Source: Fasciola hepatica
Lineage: Eukaryota > Platyhelminthes > Trematoda > Plagiorchiida > Fasciolidae
DNA: 64,000 nt
NCBI GenBank assembly: GCA_948099385.1
Contig: CANUEZ040000151.1
Location: 6,146,001 to 6,210,000 of the forward strand
Reading direction: 5' to 3'
Part shown: in pieces, positions 23,635-34,800 of the stretch
Numbering within the stretch: the first letter of the stretch is position 1
Layout: each line of letters begins with the position of its first letter
Notes under the pieces: model-generated
The model's database searches: none
What the model was told of the DNA's origin: nothing
What the model saw: only the letters and a program-made list of their open reading frames with translations
Program-made: the position numbers and the translations under genes

Positions 23635-26600
23635 TTCACGCCTCCGACTGCATGCATCGTTGACTCACGCACTCGCATACGTGTTTGTGCCTGCACTTGT
23701 TTGCCTGTACTTGTGCTTGTCATTCGCTGGTACTGAATACACCTTCATCTGTACAAGCGTGCCTTACTTCTGACTACTGAATTTCGGACATAACACTCAC
23801 AATCTATTGTTGTTGTTTGTGGATTGCAGAAAATGTTGAGAGAATATATGGTCCAAACATTTGAGAGATTGGAGTATATTTTCAGACAGAGACGTAATAT
23901 TCTGTGACTACTGGTGCTAAGATGTGCACTCAATCTGAGGGAAAGGAATTCTGGATGATGTGTCAGGATACAATACAACTGAGGGTCACCACGGGTCAGA
24001 GTGAGTTAAATATCATATAAACTAAAAGGCGAGAGCGAATACTTTGAGGCATAGTTACATTCTCCAACAATGTTGTGTACATTGTCATTCTTCAAGATAA
24101 GGATGAATCATGGAACCAATGAACCAGATTTCGCAAACAATGTGGCGCAGTGCAAGAATCCGTCATAGTCATGTGACCAAAATGGGGAAATCAAGTAAGA
24201 CATGAGACAGATATATGGTCAATCCCATCAGAAGACAAAGGAAGAAATACCACTGGATTAGCTGCACCACTTGGGACTGATCAAGTTGGCACCACAAACA
24301 GCTCTTTTCTTCCCGGAATTCTGTATACGTTGACGAAAGCGTTAAATATATTTTCAATTTCAAGTGCCACATATTTTGCATCTGTATTCAGCTAGTATTC
24401 TTGAAGGCACCGTACGGAAGTGTTTTGATTGGCTCGAGCCATATGCAAATAAGCTAAGTCTGGAGGTTAGTTAAAAAGGCAGCTTATATTGTTATACCCG
24501 ATTTCGGAAGTTTTCATGCAATACGAGGTTGTACGACTGAATACTGTTTGCAATCGGGCAAATTTTATCCACCCACACAATGACTAACTCATATTTATTT
24601 TTTCAAGTAATAAGTGACCTGTGAGTTGTCAACATTCGACTTTTATTGACAAAATGACCTCTTCTGAAAATTCGCTTCTAGAGCTGCTTTGTGATAAATG
24701 CCTTTGAAAATGGGAAATAATGCCAATAGTTGTAGAACGGAAAAATAAAAAAGCAGTTTTAATTGCACGTGTATATTTTTTGTCATCTTTTCGGAGCATT
24801 TCTTTGCCTATGAGTGAAAATGAAGTACACAAAACAAGCTGAATTGTCGTTTCCACGGTTACATAATATTTGATGCTGCACCGTACATAGAAATTCTATT
24901 TCTGATTGCTCACCCATCAGATTTGATAAGGTACGATTGATTTTGAATAAGGAAAAACAGTGTCGATCAAAGTGACATTTGCGCAGAATTCCGTTGATGA
25001 ATAACGACAGTCGATCTAATTATCCACGTGTTTATAAGTTGCCTCAAATCACGGTGTTAACTAACCCATATCAGTTTACCTGACCACCACAGGCTGTAAA
25101 CAACGAACACAAGTATTGGTGATAATGATCAAATTGTCACTACGGTCAGTATGTTTGTCTCATTTGAATAAATGTAAATGAAACCATTGGGTTACGGATG
25201 GGATGGTTTGTAAATGCTACTGATAAGAAAAGATCAATTTACAAGCAATGTGGAAATCTGAGTAACGTTTAGGTTTTCCGTAGAGTTATTCGCACAACAC
25301 TGTAACATATCTTCTTTGCAAACAACACGCACAAATCATTGATTTCATATCGTCAGGTCATTCGTAGTAGCAATAATCCAAACGGGTGAATTCTTATCGT
25401 TTATACCCCGTATCCATAAGTATAGCAATATTGAATTAAGAAAATGTGTATAATAAGTGGCAATTTTCATCCAAACAGATGATGGAGATATGATGAACCA
25501 GCACCATAATACCCTAATTCGCGAGTATATAGAAATTTGTGCTTTGAGCATGTATGAGTCTTAAATAATTCCTCGAAAAGTTTGTTGTTTGGGGAATGAT
25601 TAATGTCTGAGAGAATGTTGGACATATACTGGCAATGAGTATTGAAGTGTTATTGAATGTTTGTATCAGTATGTGTTTGTGGAAATAATTGTGGAGGTAT
25701 ACTGGATTGTCTCCCTTCACAGTGATACGCACACTCTACAGAAAATAAATAGAATTCATTGTAGGCAAACAAGTTGCGGAATTTTATTCGAAGCACTTCT
25801 TTGTGATTCGTTGGCTTGTGCCCATTTGGGATTCATTTTTCTTCTTGATAAATGCTTTCATTTCTTTGATATGATGCTCTCGAAAGCAGTGTTGTAAATG
25901 TCTATTTTATCCTTGGTGAGCCAGACTCAGAAAGCCGGTGAGCAATAGGTGCCTAATTCTCTTGAACCAACACCTGGAATAATCTCCCATTCATATTCGT
26001 ACTGGGGTTGTTGTAGAAGAATGGTACAACCACGAGACGGCTTTCCCACTAACTGTTGGACGTTGATGGCCCAACTATATTGAATGTGATGAACAATACG
26101 CGAATTTGAATGTATTTCTCAAACTGGGTTTACCATACTTTATTGCAGTTCATATATCATGGAATAAAGGATCATCAGGGTCTCTTGGTCTGGTGTTTGG
26201 TGAACAGATTTCGGGAGAAGTCTATGCGGTAAAGTTTAGCCAACCTAAGGATGCATTTGCAGACCGAAAAAATGTTAGTCCATAAGAGACACGATATATT
26301 AATGAAAAAAATGAGAAGTTAAGAATTACTTGGGAAGATGCTAAACTGGCCTAACAACACCTCATTCATCATCACACATGGGCAAACACCACACCTATGA
26401 ATGCTGCTCCATGTCCAACTGACTCTTCAAATTCTTAAGGATTGAACTATTCTTTCAAGCTTATCCTGTTCCTGGTTTGAAAGCAACCGTGCTTTTCAGT
26501 TTTGCTAGACTAACCTTCTACACGAACCGACAAGACAATACAATTACACCTAAAGATTATTCACATTCAACGTGGTAATTATGCGTACAATCGATTGTTC

Positions 26601-27085
26601 TATTCGCAGAGGTTATAATGCGTGCATCGTTGTCACACATTATGCATCAATCAAGTCATGTTCCATTTTTAAGAAGATAACTATTTCTAGTGGGAATGAG
26701 GTTTCATGATGATTATGGTTGGTAATTTTCTTGCTAGATGCAAGGATACACACAACCTCGTAAAAACACTACATCTGAGAACATCTTGAGGCAATGCACT
26801 CGAAACTCTGCTCATAATACTTGCGCGCTTTCCCTCTTTCTGTGTTGATGTGAAAGGTGTGGAATACCACGAGTGTCTCAATGAAGCTGATACCAGATGG
26901 CTTATCGGACTGTTGTGCATTCATGTAATTCTACACAATCTATGTTCATCAGTACTTTTCATCAATGTCCTGAAAATGGGTTGCCGAAGGGCGTTTGCCG
27001 TACAAGGTTACCTGAAGGAAACATTCAGATGTATTCGCGTTGATAATGCTCGAAGTTTGGCATAAATGAGGCAGTACCTTCAAGT
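23635..27085 (-). repeat. Inverted duplication C, right arm (about 3.45 kb)
   Basis: This is the reverse-complement counterpart of 17415-20873. Small differences (single-base changes, 1-2 base indels) are scattered and more frequent towards the outer end near 27000. One arm reads RVDNARRFGINEA and the other RVDNARSLA then stop, because of a one-base indel and substitutions, which argues against selection on that frame. Beyond 27085 homology fades but is still traceable to about 27200. Confidence 0.92.
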
Positions 27086-28299
27086 TCATGAAAATCAATT
27101 GATATCCTACGACCTTGTTCTACGTGGCCTGATCCAATCTCCTACTTCGGAAATTATTCACAAATTATGTACCATAAGAGGACGAATCGTTTCTCCGTTC
27201 CAGTGCGCCGTCTTTCGCATTTCCAACAAAATTCAAATGATTGCTTCAATAAAATCTCTCAAGAATTGTTTTCGCATGCACCGATTTTTATTGAGTTTCA
27301 TTTGATTTCTTGATGAATTAGGCAAAGAATCGTATTTTTGTAAACGAGGGTTCTAGGGGAATTGAAATTTTTTTACCGCAACTCTCAGATCTGGACACGT
27401 GTGTAAAGGCCAGGGTCTTTTTCATCAAAAACTATTAAAATTAATATATTTTCATGCTTTACGGTTCGGCGGATATGCCTGAGAGCCGACAGGTCATGTT
27501 CTGCCTGCATTGAGAAAACCTCGCATAAGAAAGCAACATGTTTTTGCAATCACTTGCTTGAATTGTTTGGGAACTTTCTTTTTATATCCCTCTTTGTCGA
27601 CTGTAAGCCGACGATCAACTTGTGATTCCATTATTCGTGAACTCAATGGCTTTGTGTGCACTATGTAACTAATGATAACAGAATGTCACCTCATTTACGA
27701 GGAAATAAATGTGTAAGTCTCATGAACTTTTCATATTGTAATCACTGAATTATTGCACTATGAGCGGAAGGAAATGAAACTTCAAAAACTAAATAACTTC
27801 ACATCCGAATGAAGAACGTGCCGGGGTTTGGAAAAGTTATTATGAGCAATGAATTCAGTTTGTTATTTGGCATCACACTCATTTAATTGTTAGAAAATTA
27901 CTACATTGTTCAAAAAGGCACCTTATGAGACGGAATCAACGAAATATCTACGAAAAGACTTGAGCACATTTAGTGAAGGAAAATGAAAGCAAAACTCTTC
28001 AGGAAAGCACTCCGGGATTGTTGCCTTGCTATCTGTCTATGTTGGGTAAATTCTTTTTGAAAAAAGTGTACACCTTTTTGTTAGTAATTTTTAGTTCATA
28101 CGAACATCTTTGAGGGAAAACAATCCCGCTTGAACTGAATGTGACAACTCATCCTTGCATTTTCAAAGGAACGTAGATTTCGTACCCTCCGACGGCTGGA
28201 ATTCGGCTATATTGAACAAATGCACTTACCTAATTTCAAATACCCCAAGGGAAACAGCCAGGTACATATGACGTCAAGTAAACCGAACTCCAATCCTAT
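27086..28299. other. Stretch with nothing recognised
   Basis: The first 120 bases are a decayed continuation of inverted duplication C. The rest has short frames only and no motif or RNA gene. Confidence 0.35.
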
Positions 28300-28375
28300 C
28301 CGACGCTGGGCAAACGGTCATTTTGGTGCGCTTCAGCTACCCGTATCCCGAGTTCGATTTCTGTCACCATCGACT
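28300..28375 (+). mobile_element. tRNA-derived SINE head, decayed
   Basis: TGGGCAAACGG at 28307 fits the RNA polymerase III A box (T-R-G-C-N-N-A-R-N-G-G) with one mismatch, and GAGTTCGATTTC at 28350 fits the B box (G-G-T-T-C-G-A-N-N-C-C) with two or three. The boxes start 43 bases apart, the spacing of a tRNA. The stems do not fold into a real tRNA, so an old SINE head is more likely than a tRNA gene. Confidence 0.3.
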
Positions 28376-28876
28376 GTCACTTCCTTGCTGGCAGCATCTT
28401 AGTGACCTCGACCCCTTGGCTAAAATATTGTGCTACTACACCATAATAAAATTTCAAAAAAACTAACCACACTAGGAAAAGCAAATTAGGAATACAATCG
28501 GAAAACACTTGTTGGAATCCCACCCTAATAGAATTTGTGTATTCTATCCTTTAAGGAATAAAACTGATTCTGTAAAGTTGGATTATAAAAATGCTTTATA
28601 CGTTAACCAATGCAAATTACAAACTCCAAATCATTATTGTTCCTGAAATATGCTTGCTTCATGATACCACTTTTATGACCTCAGGTGCCAGAAGATAATG
28701 AAAGCCAAGTTTTTTACTCAACACAGTAGCCCTTATATTAGGACTGCTTTTTCTTGGCAATATTATTGGAAGTAGTAGTGGCAGAAATCGTTTTAGTACA
28801 ATTAGTGGTAAGCAAATCAATCTTATTGTGAATACCGTTGGTTATAGTTATGGTAGTAGCAGTGACGTTTCTCCAT

Positions 28877-28935
28877 CCCCCCCCATCCATCTCACTACTG
28901 CTTCTACTGTTACTACTACTACTATTACTACTACC
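28877..28935. repeat. C-run followed by an imperfect ACT/TAC trinucleotide tract
   Basis: Eight Cs at about 28877-28884 are followed by CTACTG and an imperfect (TAC)n run to about 28935. A mirror-like AGT-rich stretch lies near 28770. From here to 29544 nothing else is recognised. Confidence 0.8.
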
Positions 28936-29544
28936 ACTTTGGTGAGGTGCGCATACTACTTTCTTAGTAAGTAAGTAGCTGACTGTTCAGAGCAAAAGTA
29001 TGGACAGCAGTGAACCCATAATGTATGAGATTACGTCACACAGACTGGTTGGAACTTAGCTGAAGGAAGGCATACAAACCACCTTAAAACATCCTCCGGT
29101 ATATCACGACTGTCTTTAAGTCAACTGGAACTCTGTTGAGTAATTAGGCATTGTTGTTTTATCTGGTTGATTTTGGTAACGTCTAGAATGGCGATTTTCA
29201 ATAAACGGTATATTTATTAGACACGTGCTGTGAGCTACGACCCAACTGCCACCCCTACTGCCTTATCTGGCTTACATTCTCATTTCTCTTACTCATTCTG
29301 TTTGCTAGAACAATCCATGGTGAAATATCCTAATCCAGATTGGTGCTTATTAGGTGAAGGATCTGCTCCTACCGGAAAGCTACTTTCCACATTTATACTT
29401 CAGCCCTGTGGAACAGCAAAGGAAGTAAAGTAATTGTTTATCACACATCAAGTAAGTAGATTGCGGTCACGAGCATGATTGAATCAGATCATTCTTGACA
29501 TAATAAGCAGTATGCGGACATCATGTTGTGAAAGCAAATGACGT

Positions 29545-30260
29545 GTGTATAAATTAGAAAAGAACCACTAGCTAGCATTTCTGGATGCACTGGCAAAACA
29601 AACCAGCAGCTCAAAACTACAGGCATCTGTTGACCAGGCAGAAACAAATACGGACAAATATTGAGCTTATACAGCAATCATCCAAACAACCCCATGAAGT
29701 CATGCATAAGAACTCTATTTGACAGAGCTGAAACATATTGCAGCACAGCGGAACTGAGCAAACAAGAAGCGAGCTATCTTCTCATGATGTTTTAATGAAA
29801 CGGACACCTAGAGAAGTTCACACGAAGAATCATATTTGAAACCAAAACCGGAATCGGCCACCAAGCACAATCTAACAGAATAATTACACAGTCACACATA
29901 GTAAACATATCCGAAATGACAACAAGATTCTTTCAATTATTATACGCAACACCTTTGCTAATAAACTAAACAAAAGCCTTAGAAGCTTCATATCAGGACC
30001 TGTGGAGCAACCGAAAAACCGAAGTGAGAAGAACCATTATAAAAGTATTGAACGGCTAGGACTGTGACAAATGCTATGTTGCTCAAACTTGGAGACAGGT
30101 TACAACACGAAAGTGTGAATTTGATCACCGGTTCAATCTGGGGGAAGTCCACATTCTGAACCAAACAGCGTTGAGACACACAGAGGAGTTCTATAAAAGC
30201 TGGCAATCTCCGAAATATCCAACCAATAAGCCTTTTCACTGGATTGCATCTACAATCTCT
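29545..30260 (+). mobile_element. PLE-D: Penelope-like element of a second subfamily, decayed
   Basis: Plus strand: LAFLDALAKQTSSSKLQASV at 29572, then IRTLFDRAETYCSTAELSKQ near 29707 and NGHLEKFTRRI near 29798 are the PLE thumb motifs (L-x-F-L-D-V-L-V-x-R, R-T-L-F-D-R-A, N-G-Y-P). The GIY-YIG nuclease follows at 30060. Internal stops and frameshifts are frequent. The sequence type (C-D-K-C-Y-V-x-Q-T) differs clearly from PLE-A, -B and -C (C-S-C-G-D-x-Y-I-G-R), so at least two PLE lineages have colonised this genome. The palm is absent. Confidence 0.75.
30060..30260 (+). pseudogene. PLE-D GIY-YIG endonuclease remnant
   Basis: The frame reads DCDKCYVAQTWRQVTTRK, then after an apparent internal deletion FDHRFNLGEVHILNQTAL and RHTEEFYKSW. 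This matches the nuclease of PLEs with a C-x-x-C-Y-V-G-Q-T-G-R start. Glycines of the YVGQTG core are changed to A and W, and about 20-25 residues between the core and the F-D block are missing. The preceding 29890-30050 is a weakly similar linker. Confidence 0.7.
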
Positions 30261-30649
30261 CGATACTCGAGTATTTCAACTTATTCAAGAACTGAAAAAT
30301 TACCTAACTGCACCTAGTACTACCGACCCACATCCATGGAACCCAATTCTTCGTGTGAACACATCAGCCAAACTGCGGCCATGACGACTAGGTGGAACAA
30401 GTCTACGATGGCACAAAAAAAGAAGTGCGAACGAACAAACGAAAGAAAATAAAAGATAACACGAAGCAAAAGAAACGACACCAACTCCAAGAGGTCACTT
30501 CTTCGAAAGTAGATCATAATGCATAAGGTCAAACGTCAGGTTACTAAATTTAGAAGTTTGGATCTCGAGTTCAAAAGGTTAAGCTTTTATAACTATAAAC
30601 TTTCTAGATTCAGTGTCACCTAATAAACCAGTGTTACACCGTGGGCAAT

Positions 30650-30668
30650 TTATATATATATATGTATG

Positions 30669-30711
<43 letters not shown>
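30650..30711. repeat. (AT)n microsatellite, with a TATG interruption
   Basis: About 60 bases of alternating TA with three TATG units near the left end. It directly abuts the PLE terminal-repeat-like block that follows, and its left flank ends TAATAAACCAGTGTTACACC, resembling a retroelement 3' end. Confidence 0.95.
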
Positions 30712-30713
<2 letters not shown>

Positions 30714-30719
30714 ATAGCA

Positions 30720-30880
30720 AGAAGTATGTAAACGTGTGGACAAAATTCCCCCGGAAGCACACGACCGGTTTCGCGGTTGTTGCCGCTGATCAGGTATACG
30801 TACCTAGTACTTCTCTGCCCGTTCGTCCTCATACTTGTACACTCCGATGTTATGTGTTCACTAGGCTCTGATTTGAATCG
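30720..30880 (-). mobile_element. PLE terminal-repeat-like block (copy 1)
   Basis: Read on the minus strand, this block is colinear with 54430-54600 on the plus strand. Shared pieces are a segment near GGGCAGAGAAGTAC / GGGCAAAAGAGTAC, the hammerhead, and GTGCTTCCG. Both copies sit between or next to (AT)n tracts. The protein part of the element is absent, so these look like solo terminal repeats. The PLE assignment follows from the minimal hammerhead type known in PLE flanking repeats and is an inference. Confidence 0.6.
30752..30803 (-). ncRNA. Minimal type I hammerhead ribozyme motif (one core change)
   Basis: Minus strand, 5' to 3': stem I strand GTATAC; core CTGATCAG (consensus CUGANGAG, so the conserved G8 is C); stem II GCGG-CAACAA-CCGC, four perfect pairs; GAAA; stem III ACCGGT, self-complementary with no loop; cleavage triplet GTC; stem I partner GTGTGC. 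Stem I pairs over six positions with two G-U pairs. A tiny self-complementary stem III is the form described for PLE hammerheads proposed to act as dimers. The G8 change probably abolishes cleavage in this copy. Confidence 0.65.
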
Positions 30881-31108
30881 TCTGGAGTGTGAATGGATAC
30901 TCTTCATTGAAGAGTCCACAAACGAATCACAACTGTGATTGTCCACACGTTCACATACCACTTAGTATCAATATGAGCTCATGCACATGCAGCCTCGTTG
31001 TTCATTGGGTTAGCAATGACCCAGACACGAATATCTATGAGAAAACACAGTTGTGATTCATTTGTGGGCTTTTCAATGAACAGCATCCATTCATACTCCA
31101 GACTATCA
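30881..31108. repeat. Inverted repeat, 57-64 base arms
   Basis: The segment around TCTGGAGTGTGAATGG (30881-30937) and its inverted copy around CCATTCATACTCCAGA (31045-31108) match at roughly 80-85%. The loop is about 107 bases. A third copy of the arm starts at about 54388 immediately after an (AT)n tract. The same arm follows an (AT)n tract here (minus strand from 31126), so the arm appears to be one end of the terminal-repeat block. Confidence 0.75.
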
Positions 31109-31122
31109 AAATTAGATTGTAA

Positions 31123-31125
<3 letters not shown>

Positions 31126-31163
<38 letters not shown>
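31126..31163. repeat. (AT)n microsatellite
   Basis: About 38 bases of alternating AT, closing the right side of the terminal-repeat block that begins after the (AT)n at 30650-30711. The following 580 bases hold nothing recognised. Confidence 0.95.
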
Positions 31164-31165
<2 letters not shown>

Positions 31166-31740
31166 TTGTCGACAAATCAAGCCGAAGACTCACCTACAGG
31201 TTGGAGTATGTCCATTAGCTTGCATGAGTATGCTTGTGTTAAGTCCTACGTTTATTTGACTGATCGCTACTCAGTCACATCTACTCCCTATGCCGAAGTC
31301 AGTGGTGCCATCGTCAATTGACAAAGAGTTTCTCCATTGCCCCAATGAGCTAAGCAGCTTCACAGTTCTTGCGGTCGAAACAGAATATACTGAAGTACTA
31401 ATACCTCTTCTATACCATCGTTTGTGAAAGAATGGCTCCCAAAATTCACCACCGGTGTTTATCGAAAATCCAAATATTTACATTTCGATTCATCTCATTC
31501 TCAGTGCGTGAAAGGAAAGCTTATCTTATTGCTAATCAACAGAGTTGAAAAAACTCCGCCGTGAGAATACCATTTGTTCCACCTGAAATAGAAATTCATC
31601 ACGACCTAATACGTTAGCAATGACGGTGTTGGTTTCATCTCCCAGAATGTGTAATTTACAGAACATGATTCATCAGGCAGTGTAAACTTCCAAACTATAG
31701 GGAAACCTTGCCTGTTGGGTATCACCAGCAGAGCACCTCC

Positions 31741-31816
31741 ACAGAGTCCCAACGAGGACTCGAACCTGGGGTGAACTACTATGAGTCGGACACCCTGACC
31801 ACAAGGCTATTGGGGC
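31741..31816 (-). mobile_element. tRNA-derived SINE head or tRNA pseudogene
   Basis: Minus strand: 5' GCCCCAA pairs with 3' TTGGGAC at six of seven acceptor positions. The D-arm region GCCTTGTGGTCAGGGT forms four pairs and contains an A-box-like sequence. GGTTCGAGTCC is a perfect B box with a mostly paired T stem. The anticodon stem is largely unpaired (loop CTCATAG), so this is not a functional tRNA. Sequence continues 3' with CTGTGGAGGTGCTCTGC, which suits a SINE body. A decayed tRNA gene is the alternative. Confidence 0.55.
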
Positions 31817-34800
31817 TGGTTCTCAGGAGTTTACTGATCTAAAACACCGCAGGATATAGCGCCTTTTTGCAACTGGTGTTAAGTGCTGCTACCAGAGCCT
31901 ATCTCACTTAGCAGTCGAATTCTATGGGGAGTTCAACAAAGGTGTGACATGTTATTTATACGGTACATGAACCTCTGTTGCTAATGCAATTTGAAACATG
32001 CACGCGTAAGTTTCTTCTCGGAATATAACATCAAATATGGAAAACCAGAAAACCGATAATCCCCGTGCTTTGTGAAAATACCTCATTTTTCCGATATTCG
32101 ATCGACAAAACACTCGAATAAGATATAACGCTTTGCTTCGTTTTAAAAATGAACTTCTAGTAATTTCCAACGGACCACATTCACATAGTTAACGTGGTAC
32201 ATTAAGTGAGTTCACAATTCAGCTGCCACAAGAGATTGGCGAAACATAAATTTTGGAATTTTTAACTCTTCTGTGCTGATTTTGACGTCCATTTGCTCTT
32301 ATTCGGCAGGCTATTCAAGTAGGAGTACAAGGGAGTAAGGAGTGCTGAGGCCGGGGAACAGAAAATCACTACATGTCCAATTTCAGTACACTTTGTGGAT
32401 ATCGAAAATAAAGTGCATGAGGAATTTTTTGTTTAACTGACTGTCCTCTGGACCCAGCCTTTCACGAACAAACCTCAGGCAATTCGTTCAACACTGCACT
32501 CGGAAGCACCAGACTAGAGTTTCGCTCTAGTTACAGCTCATCCTTGGTAAGGACACCATCTGAACAAGCTTAACTTGGTGATTTGGACCATTTCGGACGG
32601 GGCGGGTTTGTGCATTATTAACGCACAAACCCTCAATAAAGAGCCTTCGTACTTTGTGCAGTCCAGAAGCTGACCCAGACTGAAAGTGGATTGCCCCCAA
32701 AACACCATACTTATTTTTTCATGTCCCCTTCCAAACCATCAGACAAAGGTAACTGTTCGTTCATCTTTTATCAGTTACACAACACAAAAGTTTTATGATT
32801 ACCCAGTCATATCTTGACACACTGGTCTTGTTCGTAAACTGTTCATTTCTGATCACCTATTGTATATTGCTTAGCCACTAAGAAGGCGGCAATGAAAACC
32901 ACGTCCGACATTTTTTAATAAATGAAGTATACTAATTTATTCGTTGAGATTTTACCCTTCTGTTATCAGTGCTTTGTCAGTAGTTTCATCAGTTGCTTTC
33001 CCGTTGCTGTTTGATTCAATTGCTTTCCTTTGCCCTCACAAAGTCTTACACAATCAAAGTTTGTCTTCCTGTGCAATCAGTCTGGTAAAAAAGCGAAAGA
33101 TTTATACGAATCGCGTTCCCTTAAGATCGACCAGCCCGCTTTTTCTGGGAAAGCGACAATGATCCGGCCCCGTAATCTGTGAACGTTTGTGACCCAAGTG
33201 ACGGGTCATGTTTGTTCAAATGATTTTCAAAAGCCTTTTTGTCCTAATCTTGTGTGCATTAATTGCAATTTTCACTTTAAAAAATATGACCTAATAGCCC
33301 CGGGAAAATCTTACAATCGGATGCTTTGCGTTCTTTGTTCGGATGCTTCCTCCAAATATTTGATATGCACCAAGGTTATTCGCTCAGTAGAGAGTCGGGT
33401 GTCTGAAATTCTCTGCGAACTAAGGTAAATGATATCACAAGTTATCACAATAATTGGTTGCACAAAGAGAAGTATAAATTAAAAAAATTATACTAAATGG
33501 AATTCTCAACTCTCGTGACGGTTTGCTCGGGCCTCGTTATGATTTCATTTCATATTCGTGTTTTCATGTAAATGAGTGACTAGAAAATGCACAAAAGTGA
33601 TTTCATTATAGAAGCACTAATAAAATAAAATCTGCTTTATTTCAAACATCCTATTCATCGGGCATGATGAAAACCTTTCGATTACTTCGGAAAGTTCGTG
33701 CGTAGTCATTAATCTTGTTTAATTTGTTCACTGTTAAATACCTACAAACCAAAATTTTAATGTATTCATGCAAAGGTCATCAGTTGCTCAACATGTTTGC
33801 ATGAATAAACATTGCGTCATCGCAAGTCAGGCGTTCAGACTGATCTACTCGACCACGACTATCGAACTATCAAGATATTTGGAGGTTCTGTCGATCCTTA
33901 AACACCACTCTGAACTGTGAAAACATTGGGAGCTTCTGGTCACCTTATCATTGCCTTGGTAACGAAGCGTGTTATTTGTTGTGTGGTTAGCCGCTAGACA
34001 GGAATATTTGCGTCATGTGGCTTTATCTTCTTTTATAGACATTTCATTCATCTATTATCTTGCGAAAATAATAGCTTCCACTGCATTGTACGTTTCGTAC
34101 GGATGCTGCAAATTGATCCCGGACGCGCATCGTGTAATCCGTGATTGTACTTCTTTTTTCTACTTGTATTTTGGACCTTAAAAATAGTCTATTCCCGAAA
34201 TCCAGTAAAGAGATTGAAATATTGCTGCTTACTCTAGCCCGAAGTGTTTTTTAGGAAAAAAATGTGCTTCACTCTGGTTATATAGTGACAACGGTTATCT
34301 TTATCAAAGTTATTTGTTTAACGAGTCCTGAGAGGTATTCAACACAACAGAAAAATGGTCATCACTCGAGTAAATTTGTCCGTGTTTCTATTTTCGTCTT
34401 ATCAGTTATAACGTGGGCTAAAAGCATGCGAGCTTCCCGCTTTACTTATATGATATTGAGATTGATCCTCAAAGAATTACTGCCTGCCTTATCTGGGATT
34501 TTGTTTTATCTAAATATTGTATTTCTTACCTGATTTTACAGTTAGTTCTGTGCAGTGCGTTTCAGTCAGTGTCTAATATTTATTCACCGGTACAAACAGT
34601 AATTGAATACCACGTATATTGAGAAAAACACTCCATGTTCATTCAGATTTGAATTTTTGGGATTTACTGGAAATACTACATAATATTTTGGATTGCATAT
34701 GAGGGGTTGGTAGCTTCTTTGAAAGCGAAGAAATTGGCCTAATCCGAACAAATTCGTCAGTCACGAAAATCGTCTTTAAGATATAGAATAACACCACAGT

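Noticed and set aside
26850..27065. Frame with WLIGLLCIHVILHNLC as a transposase or kinase domain of the palindrome arms
   Set aside because: Only a short resemblance. Differences between the two arms are mostly amino-acid-changing and one arm is frameshifted, so there is no sign of selection.
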